Shown: piece after piece, positions 8,690 through 17,426 of the stretch
Layout of the letters: each line of letters begins with the position of its first letter
Position numbering within the stretch: position 1 is the stretch's first letter
Source of the DNA: Hydrogenophaga crocea
GTDB lineage: Bacteria; Pseudomonadota; Gammaproteobacteria; Burkholderiales; Burkholderiaceae_C
Direction of reading: 5' to 3'
NCBI RefSeq assembly: GCF_011388215.1
Contig: NZ_CP049989.1
Span: 2,728,001-2,792,000 of the forward strand
Length of the DNA stretch: 64,000 nt
Position numbers and translations under genes: made by a program
The notes under the pieces: model-generated
What the model saw: the letters and a program-made list of their open reading frames with translations, nothing else
Told to the model about the DNA's origin: nothing
Databases searched by the model: none

Positions 8690-8942
8690 ACTCGCGCGCA
8701 TGACCTGCACCCCGGCCACCCCCGACTTCGCCAGCGCCCACGCGCTGCGCACGGTGGCCGCACGCCCCTGCTCAGGCCCGTGCATGGCCCTTCGCGGCCG
8801 ATGCCCCATGGCCGCACATTCCTGAGCCCGGCGATCGCTCCCCTCCCCCCTCTGCACATTCCTTCCATCGCCGGGCCCTGACACCCCGTGCGTAGCCCTG
8901 GCCTGACCGCTGTGCGGTCGCGGCCCCTGGAAGGAGTCCTCC
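8690..8942 (+). promoter_or_regulatory. Intergenic region with nested direct and inverted repeats upstream of the Usp gene
   Basis: The 253-base gap holds a 10-base direct repeat GCACATTCCT (8814-8823 and 8854-8863). Interleaved with it is a perfect 10-base inverted repeat GCCCGGCGAT / ATCGCCGGGC (8826-8835 and 8867-8876). The pattern resembles a paired operator or a hairpin leader for the Usp gene. AAGGAG at 8931-8936 is its ribosome site. No FNR/ANR-type TTGAT-N4-ATCAA box was found. Confidence 0.4.
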
Positions 8943-9914
8943 GTGTCTCTCACGCTCCGGCACGAGCGCGCGCCGGGCGCACAGCCGCGCCCCCGCCACG
9001 TTCCCGAACCCCCGCCCCGCCCCCCGCTGCTGGTGCTGACCCCGCTGCGCGCCGGCACCGGTGAGCACCTGCACCAGGCCGCGCGCCTCGCGCGCTCGCT
9101 CGACACCGGGCTGCGCCTGGCCTACTGCGCCGACCCCGGCCATCCCGCGCCGGGCGATCCGCTCGCGCGGCTGCAGCAACGCGCCCGCGCGCTGCGGCGA
9201 CGCCACGCACTCGCCGTGGACGTGGTGGACACCCCCGTGCGCCAGCGCGCCGAGCTGCTGCGCCTGGCCCGCAGCGCCACCCTCACCTGTCTGGTCGACG
9301 CGGGCCCGGCCCCGCACGGCCGCGGCCGTGGCCTCGCCGAGCGGCTGCTCACGCCGCTGCTGCGCGCGCGCACCGGCCCGGTGTGGGTGATCCGCCGCGC
9401 GCCCACGAACGGCAACGGCCACAAAGCCGTGCACTGCCTCACCCGGCTCGACCCGGCAGAGTCCGCGCTGCTGCCCTGGGCGCGCGTGTTCGCGGCGCAG
9501 CGCCCACTGCGGCTGGTGCACGTGCTGCACACCTGGCTGCCGCCCGACGACCCGAACGACAGCGTGGCCCTGACCGTGTTCGACCACATGCTGCGCGAAC
9601 GCCGCGTGCAGGCCCACCGCGCCATCGAAGCCCTGGCCGAACCGCTGCGCACCACCGGCTGCGCCCCCGGCCACACCGTGCTGTTCGGCGACGTGCCCAC
9701 CGAGCTCGAAGCCCACCTCGCGCGCAGCGCCCCGGGCACGCTCGTGATGGGCCACACGCCCCGCCCCTGGTGGCCGCTGGCCCGGCCCCGCGCGCGCCAG
9801 CTGCTCGCGCTGGCCGACGACACCGTGGTCGTGCCGCTGCCCGCGCCCTCGCTGCGCGAGGCCCTGTCGAACGCCCTGCGCCGCGGACTCGACCGCGTGC
9901 TGGGGCCGACCTGA
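8943..9914 (+). CDS. Tandem universal-stress-protein-like protein, ATP site degenerate
   Basis: 323 residues with a GTG start six bases after a perfect AAGGAG. Two Usp-like halves are visible: LLVLTPLRAGT (about 30) with a domain to about 150, and a second from 'HKAVHCLTRLD' to about 300. The C-terminal half has the beta-strand/turn TLVMGHTPRPWW where the ATP-binding G-2x-G-9x-G[ST] motif should be, but the second Gly and terminal GS are missing. It probably does not bind ATP in the classic way. The N-terminal 30 residues are Pro/Arg-rich. Family assignment rests on fold pattern rather than strong motifs. Confidence 0.65.
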   Translation: MSLTLRHERAPGAQPRPRHVPEPPPRPPLLVLTPLRAGTGEHLHQAARLARSLDTGLRLAYCADPGHPAPGDPLARLQQRARALRRRHALAVDVVDTPVRQRAELLRLARSATLTCLVDAGPAPHGRGRGLAERLLTPLLRARTGPVWVIRRAPTNGNGHKAVHCLTRLDPAESALLPWARVFAAQRPLRLVHVLHTWLPPDDPNDSVALTVFDHMLRERRVQAHRAIEALAEPLRTTGCAPGHTVLFGDVPTELEAHLARSAPGTLVMGHTPRPWWPLARPRARQLLALADDTVVVPLPAPSLREALSNALRRGLDRVLGPT

Positions 9915-9924
9915 GGAACGCGGC

Positions 9925-10800
9925 ATGGAACTCTCCAAACGGATCATCAAGGCCAAAGGCCCCTGCGCCGACGGCTTTCGCTGGCTGCTGCGCCACCACC
10001 CGCAGGGCCACGACTACCAGCCCCTGCTCGACGCCCTCGTGGCCGACGGCCGCGTGGAAGACGCGTGCTGGCTGCTCACCCAGTTCGGCCCCACCCAGGC
10101 CGTGCTGCAGCTCGACAACTTCGCGGGCGAAGCCCTGGTGTTCGCAGGCAGCGTGCAGGTGCGCCAGGGCGTGGACGTGCGCGGCCTGGTGCGCGTGGGC
10201 GGCACGCTGCGCGCGGGCGGTGACATCCGCGCCGGCGCGGCGCTCGGCGCGGGCGAGGCCATCGTGGCCGGCGGGCTGGTGGAAGCCGCCAGCGTGGACA
10301 GCGGCGGCGACCTGCAGGCCGGCGCGCTGCATGTGGACGGCCCCGTGCGCGTGCGCGACCACCTGCGCGTGGCGCGCGACCTGGTGTGCCAGCGCGAGCT
10401 GGCGGTGGGCGCGCAAGCCAGCGTGGGCGGTGTGCTCATGGTGCGCGGCGACCTGCGCTGCGAACGCAGCCTGCGCGTGCGCGGCGTGCTGCACGCCAAC
10501 GGCAGCGTGCGCGTGGGCGACGGCCTGCTGGGCGACGACGCGGTGCACTGCGGCCGCCACCTCGACGCGGGCTGGGGCATCAAGGCGGGCGGCGCGATCA
10601 CCGCGGGTGGGGCCATCCGCGCTGGCGAAAGCCTGAGCGCGCGCGGCGAGATCCGCGCGGGCGAGGGCTATGGCGTGTACGCCGGCCTGTGCGTGCCGCG
10701 CGAAGACTGGGCCACCAGCGCGCGCGTGGTGGCCGCGCAAATGCCCGAGCACCTGCTGAGCGGCCATTGGTTCGAGGAGCGGCTGGAGGGCGCGTTATGA
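9925..10800 (+). CDS. Hexapeptide-periodic beta-helix protein with helical N-domain
   Basis: 291 residues. Residues 1-65 form a compact helical domain (GFRWLLRHH, DACWLLTQFGPT). From about 68 to 265 the chain repeats a six-residue period of Val/Leu/Ile and Gly (VRVGGTLRAGGDIRAG style), the signature of a left-handed or bactofilin-like beta-helix of roughly 30 rungs or part-rungs. No signal peptide. Such folds act as scaffolds, filament formers or acyltransferases; the hexapeptide-transferase His is not obvious. The stop overlaps the next gene's ATG by four bases, so the two products are probably made in concert. Family not recognised. Confidence 0.75.
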   Translation: MELSKRIIKAKGPCADGFRWLLRHHPQGHDYQPLLDALVADGRVEDACWLLTQFGPTQAVLQLDNFAGEALVFAGSVQVRQGVDVRGLVRVGGTLRAGGDIRAGAALGAGEAIVAGGLVEAASVDSGGDLQAGALHVDGPVRVRDHLRVARDLVCQRELAVGAQASVGGVLMVRGDLRCERSLRVRGVLHANGSVRVGDGLLGDDAVHCGRHLDAGWGIKAGGAITAGGAIRAGESLSARGEIRAGEGYGVYAGLCVPREDWATSARVVAAQMPEHLLSGHWFEERLEGAL

Positions 10801-11489
10801 CAGCCTGGGCCCTGGACCCGCGCGGGTTCTTCACCCGCTGGCAGCGGCCCGCGGAACTGCGCATCGACGTCGAGCTGCCCGGCGAGCAGGTGCACAACGA
10901 CCTGCACCGCCTGGGCCGGCGCCTGCGCACGCCCGGCGACGCCCTGCACGGCATCGCCACGCTGCCGGTGCCGCTGCGCGGTCTGGTGCTGCGACACCGC
11001 GAGGCCGACGGCGAGCACTACGTGTACGCGCAGGACACGGGCCTGCAGCGCCTGGCCGGCTACACCGTGTTCAACCGCCTGATCGAACTCGACCGCCGCG
11101 CCGACCGCGTGCTGCGCAGCCCGCACACCAAGATCGCCCCCGAATACCGCCGCCACGGCATCGCGAGCGCGGTGTACGGCTGGGCGCTGGAACAAGGCAT
11201 GTGCCTCATCAGCGGACCGCGGCAGTCACCGGGCGCGCACGCGCTGTGGCGATCGCTGGGCCGCCGCCACCCGCTGCGCTTCGTGCGGCTGCAGGACAAG
11301 CGCTTGACCCTGCTCGGTGATGCGGTGAGCGAAGCGGTGCTGGAGGACTTTCACACGCGGATGGTGTTGTGGGGGCGGGGGTGGGACGAGGGGCGGTTTC
11401 GGGCCGCGGTGGGGGCCCTGTCCCATCGCACCGCGCCTTGTGCCCGCGACCAACCTGCGTGTGCCGCGGCAACACGCCCGAGCCATTAA
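10797..11489 (+). CDS. GNAT-like N-acetyltransferase, coupled to the beta-helix gene
   Basis: 230 residues from the ATG at 10797 (ATGA overlap with the upstream stop). The acetyl-CoA pyrophosphate loop is visible as EYRRHGIASAVYGWAL (R-x-x-G-x-A type), followed by a strand and the C-terminal alpha/beta part (CLISGPRQSPGAHALWRSL). The N-terminal 60 residues are not typical GNAT and may bind the partner or substrate. The last ~25 residues are low-complexity and may be read-through of a decayed tail. Target unknown; it may modify the beta-helix protein or something bound to it. Confidence 0.68.
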   Translation: MTAWALDPRGFFTRWQRPAELRIDVELPGEQVHNDLHRLGRRLRTPGDALHGIATLPVPLRGLVLRHREADGEHYVYAQDTGLQRLAGYTVFNRLIELDRRADRVLRSPHTKIAPEYRRHGIASAVYGWALEQGMCLISGPRQSPGAHALWRSLGRRHPLRFVRLQDKRLTLLGDAVSEAVLEDFHTRMVLWGRGWDEGRFRAAVGALSHRTAPCARDQPACAAATRPSH

Positions 11490-11583
11490 ATGGCAAGGAA
11501 GCCTCGGAATGCGCGGACCGCGCTACCGCGTTTGCAGACTGGTACCCTCCTGGGGTATCTATGCTCGCCTCTGAGAGGTCTCG

Positions 11584-12165
11584 GTGAACAACACGGATAC
11601 GTCGTACTACGTCTACGCCCTCAAAGATCCCCGGCGTTCGCCGGCCGTTCCGTTCTACATCGGCAAAGGCGTTGGCACCCGTTCACACGATCACTTGCTT
11701 CGGCCCGACGACACGCGCAAAGGGCATCGCATCCGGGAGATTGAAGCGGCTGGCCACCAGGTCATGGCCGTCCGACTTGTCGATGCACTGACGGAATCGC
11801 AGGCGCTCAAGCTAGAAGCCGAACTGATTGCGGCTTTCGGGACTTTGGACTCCGGAGGGCTGCTCACGAACACCGTATTGCCCTCGGGATTGGGCACGAA
11901 GGCACGCGCGGCGGTGGTCGTACCCTCTGGCGTCAAAGAAAAGGCCCAGGTGGGCCTGAGCCTTCTGAAAGAGGCGGTTCTAGAAATGACGCAGGCCAAC
12001 CCCGAGGGCGTGAGCAATGCAGATGTGGCCAGCTTGCTGGGCTTGCGCAGTGACTATGGAGGAGGCGCGAAGGACTACCTCTCTTACAGCGTCTTGGGGC
12101 TTTTGTTGCGCGACGGCAAGCTGGAACGGACCGCGAAAGGCAAGCACGTTGCACGTGTCAGGTAG
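11584..12165 (+). CDS. GIY-YIG (LEM-3-like) nuclease-domain protein with C-terminal winged-helix-like region
   Basis: 193 residues, GTG start just after an AGAGG stretch. The N-terminus matches the LEM-3-like GIY-YIG class: YYVYAL (8-13), FYIGKG (24-29), GTR (31-33) and a following His. These supply the first Tyr, the YIG and the Arg of the active site, and a Glu lies in KLEAELIAAFG. Residues ~120-190 resemble a winged helix (VSNADVASLLGLRSD, LLLRDGKLERTAKG). A sampled 60-base line inside the gene is 36/60 G+C, lower than its neighbours. No partner gene or methyltransferase adjoins it. Possible roles are DNA repair or defence. Confidence 0.78.
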   Translation: MNNTDTSYYVYALKDPRRSPAVPFYIGKGVGTRSHDHLLRPDDTRKGHRIREIEAAGHQVMAVRLVDALTESQALKLEAELIAAFGTLDSGGLLTNTVLPSGLGTKARAAVVVPSGVKEKAQVGLSLLKEAVLEMTQANPEGVSNADVASLLGLRSDYGGGAKDYLSYSVLGLLLRDGKLERTAKGKHVARVR

Positions 12166-12273
12166 CCCACAGCGGGGCTTTTGATCGACCTGGCTCTCAG
12201 CGGCAGGAACGAAGGGTTTGAGAAGCGCATCACTTGTTCACCAGTCGAGTGCCTTTCAAACCCGGGCCCTCCC

Positions 12274-13845
12274 TCACCCCCCGATCCGCGTCTGCGACTG
12301 CTCCCGCATGTACTGCGGCAAATAGTGGAACGAAGCCAGCGCCTTGCCGGTGCTGCCCGAGCCCTTCCAGCCGCCGAAGGGCTGGTAGCCGGGCCAGGCG
12401 CCGGTGGTGGCGCCCAGCGGGCGGTTCACGTAGGTCACGCCGGCTTCGATGTGGTCGAGGAACCAGGGCACTTCGTCCTCGGCGCCGAAGAAGCCCGCGG
12501 TGAGGCCGAAGGGGCTGGCGTTGGCCTCGGCCATGGCCTGTTCGGCGTGGTCCACGCGGCCGATCATCACCAGGGGCGCGAACATCTCGCGCCGCCACAA
12601 GGGGTGGTCCAGCGGGGCTTCGGCCACCACGGGCGCGCAGTAGTGGCCCTGGGTCGCGTCCGCGGGCAAGGGCCCGCTGGCCACGATGCGCGCGCCAGGG
12701 CCGCTGAGCTCGCGCACGCAGGCCGCGTGGCGCGCGGCCGCGGCGGCCGTGGCCACGGGGCCGGTCCAGCTGGACTGCAACTGCGGTTCGCCCACGGCCA
12801 GGGCCTGCACCGCGGTTTGCAGGCGTTCGATGAGCGCGTCCGCCACCGCGCGGTCCACGTACACGCGCGAGAGGGCCGAGCATTTCTGGCCCGACATGCC
12901 GAAGGCCGAGCGCACGATGCCCTGCGCAGCCACGTCGAGGTCGGCACGCGCGGTGACGATGGCCGCGTTCTTGCCGCCCATTTCGGCGATGCAGGGCCGC
13001 GGCCAGGCGCGCTGCGCCTGTGCGCGGTAGATGCGCATGCCCACCTCGTACGAACCGGTGAAGGTGATGCCGCCGATGCCGTCGTGCCGCATCAGGGCCT
13101 CGCCCACGGTGCCGCCGTCGCCCACCAAGGCGTTGAACACGCCATCGGGCAGGCCCGCGTCCTTCAGGCATTGCGCGAGCAGAAGGCCCGACCACGGCGT
13201 TTCCACCGACCCCTTGAGCACCACGGTGTTGCCCGTGATGAGCGCGGCGGCCGTGGGCCCGCCCGCGAGCGCGAACGGGTAGTTGAAGGGCGCGATCACG
13301 GCCCACACGCCATAGGGCTTCATCACGCTGCGGTTGCGGCTCACCAGGTGGGGCAGCGGGTCGTTGGGCAGCGCGTGGGCGAAGCCGGCGTGGTCTTGCA
13401 TCTGCTGCGCGTAGATGTCGAAGAAGGCGCTCACCTCGGCCACCTCGCCCAGGGCTTCCATGCGCGTCTTGCCGACCTCGAGCGAGACGATGGCGGCCAT
13501 CTCGTACAGGCGCTCGTCGACCAGGCGCGCGGCGCGGCGCAGCAGGGCCACGCGCTCGGGCCAGGGCGTGGCGCGCCAGGCGGGCCAGGCGCGGCGCGCG
13601 GCGGCCACGGCCTGGTCCACATCGTCCACCGAGGCCAGCGCGAAACGGCCCAGCAGCTCGCCCAGTCGCGCGGGGTTGTGGCGTTCGATGGTGGCCGCGC
13701 GCGGCACGAAGGCGCCGTCGAGGAACAGGCCATGGGTCTGGCCGAGCCGGTGTTGGCGCACCGCGGCCAGCGCGGCGTCGAAGCGCTGGTGCAGCTCGGG
13801 CGGCGGCGCGAACATCGTGGAATAGGTCAGTTTGAAGTCGCTCAT
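12274..13845 (-). CDS. Aldehyde dehydrogenase, L-glutamate-semialdehyde dehydrogenase-like, last gene of terpene operon
   Basis: 523 residues, NAD(P)-dependent aldehyde dehydrogenase. Catalytic Cys322 lies in SGQKCSA, general base Glu288 in AEMGGKN and the Asn in APFNYP at about 188. The FTGSYEVG cofactor loop is present. The wording around the active site (EMGGKNAAIV, FGMSGQKCSALSRV) is that of the RocA/PruA (P5C dehydrogenase) branch rather than generic aldehyde dehydrogenases. It lies 31 bases after the thioesterase in a nine-gene run, so it may oxidise citronellal/geranial or a related aldehyde here. That substrate is inference from position only. Confidence 0.88.
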   Translation of the reverse strand: MSDFKLTYSTMFAPPPELHQRFDAALAAVRQHRLGQTHGLFLDGAFVPRAATIERHNPARLGELLGRFALASVDDVDQAVAAARRAWPAWRATPWPERVALLRRAARLVDERLYEMAAIVSLEVGKTRMEALGEVAEVSAFFDIYAQQMQDHAGFAHALPNDPLPHLVSRNRSVMKPYGVWAVIAPFNYPFALAGGPTAAALITGNTVVLKGSVETPWSGLLLAQCLKDAGLPDGVFNALVGDGGTVGEALMRHDGIGGITFTGSYEVGMRIYRAQAQRAWPRPCIAEMGGKNAAIVTARADLDVAAQGIVRSAFGMSGQKCSALSRVYVDRAVADALIERLQTAVQALAVGEPQLQSSWTGPVATAAAAARHAACVRELSGPGARIVASGPLPADATQGHYCAPVVAEAPLDHPLWRREMFAPLVMIGRVDHAEQAMAEANASPFGLTAGFFGAEDEVPWFLDHIEAGVTYVNRPLGATTGAWPGYQPFGGWKGSGSTGKALASFHYLPQYMREQSQTRIGG

Positions 13846-13876
13846 GCCTTCGCCCGCGCGCGGGCCCTCCTGGGGT

Positions 13877-14356
13877 TCAACTCACGATGTAGGCCCCCGC
13901 CCCCACCGACAGCAGCTTGCCGTCGGCGGCGCGGAATTCCATGCGCGTGCTCGCCACGCGCGAGCCCAGGCGCAGCACCTCGGCCTGCATCTCGAAATGC
14001 GTGCCCACGCCGGGCCGCAGGTAGTCGATGCGCAGGTCGATGGTGCCGAGCTTGCCGAAGCGCTGCATGCGCTGATCGGGGGTTTCGTCCATGTGGCGCG
14101 CGCCCATGGCGGCCATGGCGGCCAGCCCGCCCAGCGCGTCGAGGCAGGCGCTGATCACGCCGCCGTGGATGCGGTTGTGGCCGTAGTGGCCGATGAGCTC
14201 GCGCCGCATCTCGATGCGGCCGCTGACGCGCTCGGGCGCGATGCCGGTGACCTTGAGGCCGAGCACGGTGTTGAAAACGATCTTCTGTTCGAACAGCTCG
14301 GTGAGGCGCTGCACGAATTCGGGCTCGAAGGCGGTGGGGGGCGTTCTGGTGCTCAT
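13877..14356 (-). CDS. PaaI-type hotdog thioesterase
   Basis: 159 residues, single hotdog fold. The core helix motif is HGGVISACLDALGGLAA with the preceding GHYGHNRIHGG. It would hydrolyse an acyl-CoA to free acid and CoA, plausibly protecting CoA pools when a branched intermediate accumulates. The start ATG overlaps the stop of the upstream acyl-CoA dehydrogenase by four bases, so it is translated as part of the terpene operon. Confidence 0.85.
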   Translation of the reverse strand: MSTRTPPTAFEPEFVQRLTELFEQKIVFNTVLGLKVTGIAPERVSGRIEMRRELIGHYGHNRIHGGVISACLDALGGLAAMAAMGARHMDETPDQRMQRFGKLGTIDLRIDYLRPGVGTHFEMQAEVLRLGSRVASTRMEFRAADGKLLSVGAGAYIVS

Positions 14357-15501
14357 GGACCGAATTGTCGGGCGGCCAGTTCTTTCATGATCTCTTCGGC
14401 GCCGCCGCCGATCATCATCACCTTCACCTCGCGGTAGATGCGTTCGCTGGCGGTGCCGCGCATGAAGCCCATGCCGCCCAGGATCTGCACCGCGGCATCG
14501 GCGTTGGCCTGCATGGCCTGGGTGCTGTGGTTCTTGAGCAGGCACACCTGGCCCACCCAGTCGGGGCTGTGGTCGCCGGCGTCGGCGCGGTCGCCGAGCG
14601 CGTCGAGCCAGTGCTGGGTGGAGGCGATGCGCATGCGCATGTCCATGAGCTTGTGGCGCACCACCTGGTGCTCCACCAACGCCTGGCCGAAGGTCTTGCG
14701 CTCGCGCGCCCAGGCCTGAGCCTCGTCGTGGCAGGCCTCGGCAAAGCCCAGCGCGAGCGCACTCATGGCCAGGCGCTCGCCGTTGAAGTTGCCCATGATC
14801 ATGCGAAAGCCCTGGTGCGCCGGGCCGATCAGGCAGCGCGCGGGCACGCGCACGCCGTCGAATCGCAGGTGCGCGGTGTCGCTCGCGTGCCAACCCATCT
14901 TGTGCAGCGCGGTGCGCGAGAGACCGGGGGCGTCGCAGGGCACGGCGATCAGGCTGATGCCGCCCGCGCCCTGGTTCAGCGGGTCGGTGCGCACGGCCAG
15001 CGTGATCCAGTCGCAGCGCAGGCCCGAGGTGATGAAGGTCTTCTCGCCGTCGATCACGTAGTCGCCGCCATCGAGGCGCGCGGTGGTGCGCAGGCGGGCC
15101 ACGTCGCTGCCGCCGCCGGGTTCGGTGATGCCCAGCGCCGCGATCTGCTCGCCGCGCAACACGGGCGGGATCACCTCGGCCTGCAGCTCGGCCGAGCCGT
15201 GGTGCAGGATGGGCGGCAGGCCGATGTTGTGGCTGAACAGGCTGGCCAGCAGGCCGCCGCTCGCGGTGCGCCGCGCGAGCAGCTGCGACACCGCGTTGCG
15301 CGCGCGCCAGGGCGCGGGCGTGCCGCCCAGGTGCTCGGGGTAGCCCAGGCCCGGCAGGCCGATGCGCGCGGCCTCGCGGTAGAGCGCGCGCGGGAAGGTG
15401 GCCTGGGCGTCCCAGTCGTTCACGTGCGGCACCAGCGCCTCGCGCGCGAAACGCGCCACGGTGTCCAGCAGCGCGGTGGTGTCTTCGGCGGTCCAGTTCA
15501 T
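14353..15501 (-). CDS. Acyl-CoA dehydrogenase, second of the terpene operon
   Basis: 382 residues, FAD enzyme of the short/medium-chain family. Flavin/substrate loops ALGITEPGGGSDVARL and FITSGLRCDW are present, as is the C-terminal GGMGFMRGTASERIYREVK, where the flavin-binding loop sits. It forms an alpha,beta-unsaturated acyl-CoA. Having two dehydrogenases in one operon fits a pathway with an initial citronellyl-CoA step plus later rounds of chain shortening. Four-base overlaps join it to both neighbours (carboxylase alpha gene upstream, thioesterase downstream). Confidence 0.88.
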   Translation of the reverse strand: MNWTAEDTTALLDTVARFAREALVPHVNDWDAQATFPRALYREAARIGLPGLGYPEHLGGTPAPWRARNAVSQLLARRTASGGLLASLFSHNIGLPPILHHGSAELQAEVIPPVLRGEQIAALGITEPGGGSDVARLRTTARLDGGDYVIDGEKTFITSGLRCDWITLAVRTDPLNQGAGGISLIAVPCDAPGLSRTALHKMGWHASDTAHLRFDGVRVPARCLIGPAHQGFRMIMGNFNGERLAMSALALGFAEACHDEAQAWARERKTFGQALVEHQVVRHKLMDMRMRIASTQHWLDALGDRADAGDHSPDWVGQVCLLKNHSTQAMQANADAAVQILGGMGFMRGTASERIYREVKVMMIGGGAEEIMKELAARQFGP

Positions 15502-17426
15502 GCGGCGGCCTGCTCGTCGGCGAAGGTGATGAGCAACTGCCCCGGCGCGAGTTGCTGGCCCGGCGCGACCGACACCGCGGCCACCACACCGTCGCGCGGC
15601 GCAGCGATCTGGTGCTCGATCTTCATGCTCTCGATCGCGAGCAGCGCATCGCCCTTGGCCACGCGCGCGCCCGGCTGGGCGTGCACGGCCACGAGCTTGC
15701 CGTTGAAGGGCGCGCGCAACTCGCGCGCGGCGCTGGCGCCACCCGCGCGCTCGCGCGGCGCAAAACCCAGGTCGGTGAGCGCCAGGGTGTGCGGGCCCAC
15801 CTGCACCTGCCACGCGCCCCCGCCCAGCGCCACCGCGTGCACGCCCTGGGCCAGGCCGTCGAGCGTCACGCGGTCCGCGGTCACGCGGGCCTCGCAGCGG
15901 CGCTCGCCCAGCGCCACCTGCAGCCGGCCCTCACCCTGTTCGAGCACCGACAGGTCCAGCACCGCATCGCCATGCCGCCAGCGCAGCGGGCGCGCGAACG
16001 GGCACGGCAAGGCCTGGGCGGCGCCCGCGCCGCAGGCCGCGGCGAGCACGCCGGCCAGCACCGCGTCGGCGGGCGGCGCAAGGCTTTCGCGCAGCGCATC
16101 GCCGTGCTCGGCGAGAAAGGGAATCAGCGCCTCGCCCGCGCCGAACACCGGGTGGCGCAGGCAGGCCGCGAGGAAGGCGCGGTTGCTCGGCAGGCCCAGC
16201 AGCAGCGTGGTGTCGAGCGCGTGCGCCAGGCGTTCGATGGCCTGTGCGCGCGTGGGCGCGTGGGCGATGAGCTTGCCCAGCATGGCGTCGTAGTGCGGCG
16301 TCACCTCGGTGCCGGTCTCGATCGCGTGATCGAATCGCACACCACCGTTCAGCGCGGGCTCGGCGAAAGCGCGCACCGTGCCGGTGTGCGGGGTGAAGCG
16401 CTCGTCTTCGGCGCACAGGCGCACCTCGATCGCATGGCCCTGCCAGCGAACCTGGTCCTGGGTGAGTGGCAGCGGCTCGCCGCGCGCGACGCGGATTTGC
16501 CACTCGACGAGGTCGAGGCCGGTGAGCAGCTCGGTCACCGGGTGCTCCACCTGCAGGCGCGTGTTCATCTCCATCAGGTAGAACGCGTCGCTGTCAAGCA
16601 GGAATTCGACCGTGCCCGCGCCCTGGTAGCCCGCGGCCTGTGCCAGCGCCACCGCGGCCGCGCCCAGGCGCTCGCGCAGCGCGGGCGTCACCGCCGGGCT
16701 CGGGGCTTCTTCGATGATCTTCTGGTGGCGCCGCTGCACCGAGCAGTCGCGCTCGCCCAGGTGGATGCAATGGCCCAGCGCGTCGGCGAACACCTGCACC
16801 TCCACGTGGCGCGGGCGCAGCACGGCGCGCTCCAGCAGCAGCTCGGCGCTGCCGAAGCCGGCGAGCGCTTCGGCGCGCGCGCTCGCGAGCGCGGCCGGCA
16901 GTTGCGCGGCCTCGTGCACCAGGCGCATGCCGCGGCCGCCGCCGCCGGCCACGGCCTTCACCATCACCGGGTAGCCGATGCGCGCGGCCTCGGCCGCGAA
17001 GGTCTCGTCGCGCTGGTCGGCGCCGAAGTAGCCGGGCAGCACGGGCACGCCGTGCTGCTGCGCCAGGGCCTTGGCGGCCGATTTGCTGCCCAGCGCGCGA
17101 ATCGCCGCGGGCGGCGGGCCCACCCAGGTCAGGCCGGCATCGATCACGGCCTGCGCGAACTCGGCGTTCTCGCTCAGGAAACCGTAGCCCGGGTGCACCG
17201 CGTCGGCGCCGCTGGCGCGCGCGGCAGCGATCAGCTTGTCCACGCGCAGGTACGACTCGGCCGAGCTCGCGCCGCCGAGCGCCACCGCGCCATCGGCCTC
17301 GCGCACGTGCAGCGCGTTCGTGTCGGGCGCGCTGTGCACGGCCACGGTGGCCAGGTCCAGGCGGCGCGCGGTGCGGATCACGCGGCGCGCGATCTCGCCG
17401 CGGTTGGCGATCAGCAGGCGCTTCAC
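15498..17426 (-). CDS. atuF: Biotin-dependent acyl-CoA carboxylase alpha subunit (geranyl-CoA/methylcrotonyl-CoA type)
   Basis: 642 residues. An N-terminal biotin carboxylase (KRLLIANRGEIARRVIRTA; ATP-grasp GGGGRGMRLV; EMNTRLQVEHPVTE) is followed by a BT linker domain and a C-terminal biotinyl domain with ESMKIEH, biotin Lys602. The start is GTG at 17426 because it overlaps the upstream hydratase stop by four bases. Together with the beta subunit it carboxylates a branched enoyl-CoA. Gene order beta-dehydrogenase-hydratase-alpha with a TetR regulator matches atuCDEF rather than the liu (leucine) operon, hence geranyl-CoA carboxylase. The choice against methylcrotonyl-CoA carboxylase is by context. 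Confidence 0.85.
   Translation of the reverse strand: MKRLLIANRGEIARRVIRTARRLDLATVAVHSAPDTNALHVREADGAVALGGASSAESYLRVDKLIAAARASGADAVHPGYGFLSENAEFAQAVIDAGLTWVGPPPAAIRALGSKSAAKALAQQHGVPVLPGYFGADQRDETFAAEAARIGYPVMVKAVAGGGGRGMRLVHEAAQLPAALASARAEALAGFGSAELLLERAVLRPRHVEVQVFADALGHCIHLGERDCSVQRRHQKIIEEAPSPAVTPALRERLGAAAVALAQAAGYQGAGTVEFLLDSDAFYLMEMNTRLQVEHPVTELLTGLDLVEWQIRVARGEPLPLTQDQVRWQGHAIEVRLCAEDERFTPHTGTVRAFAEPALNGGVRFDHAIETGTEVTPHYDAMLGKLIAHAPTRAQAIERLAHALDTTLLLGLPSNRAFLAACLRHPVFGAGEALIPFLAEHGDALRESLAPPADAVLAGVLAAACGAGAAQALPCPFARPLRWRHGDAVLDLSVLEQGEGRLQVALGERRCEARVTADRVTLDGLAQGVHAVALGGGAWQVQVGPHTLALTDLGFAPRERAGGASAARELRAPFNGKLVAVHAQPGARVAKGDALLAIESMKIEHQIAAPRDGVVAAVSVAPGQQLAPGQLLITFADEQAAA

Noticed and set aside
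8700..8825. 41-codon plus-strand frame with four Cys, before the Usp gene
   Set aside because: No ribosome site and no recognisable pattern, and it runs into the direct/inverted repeat region; chance frame is likelier than a gene.
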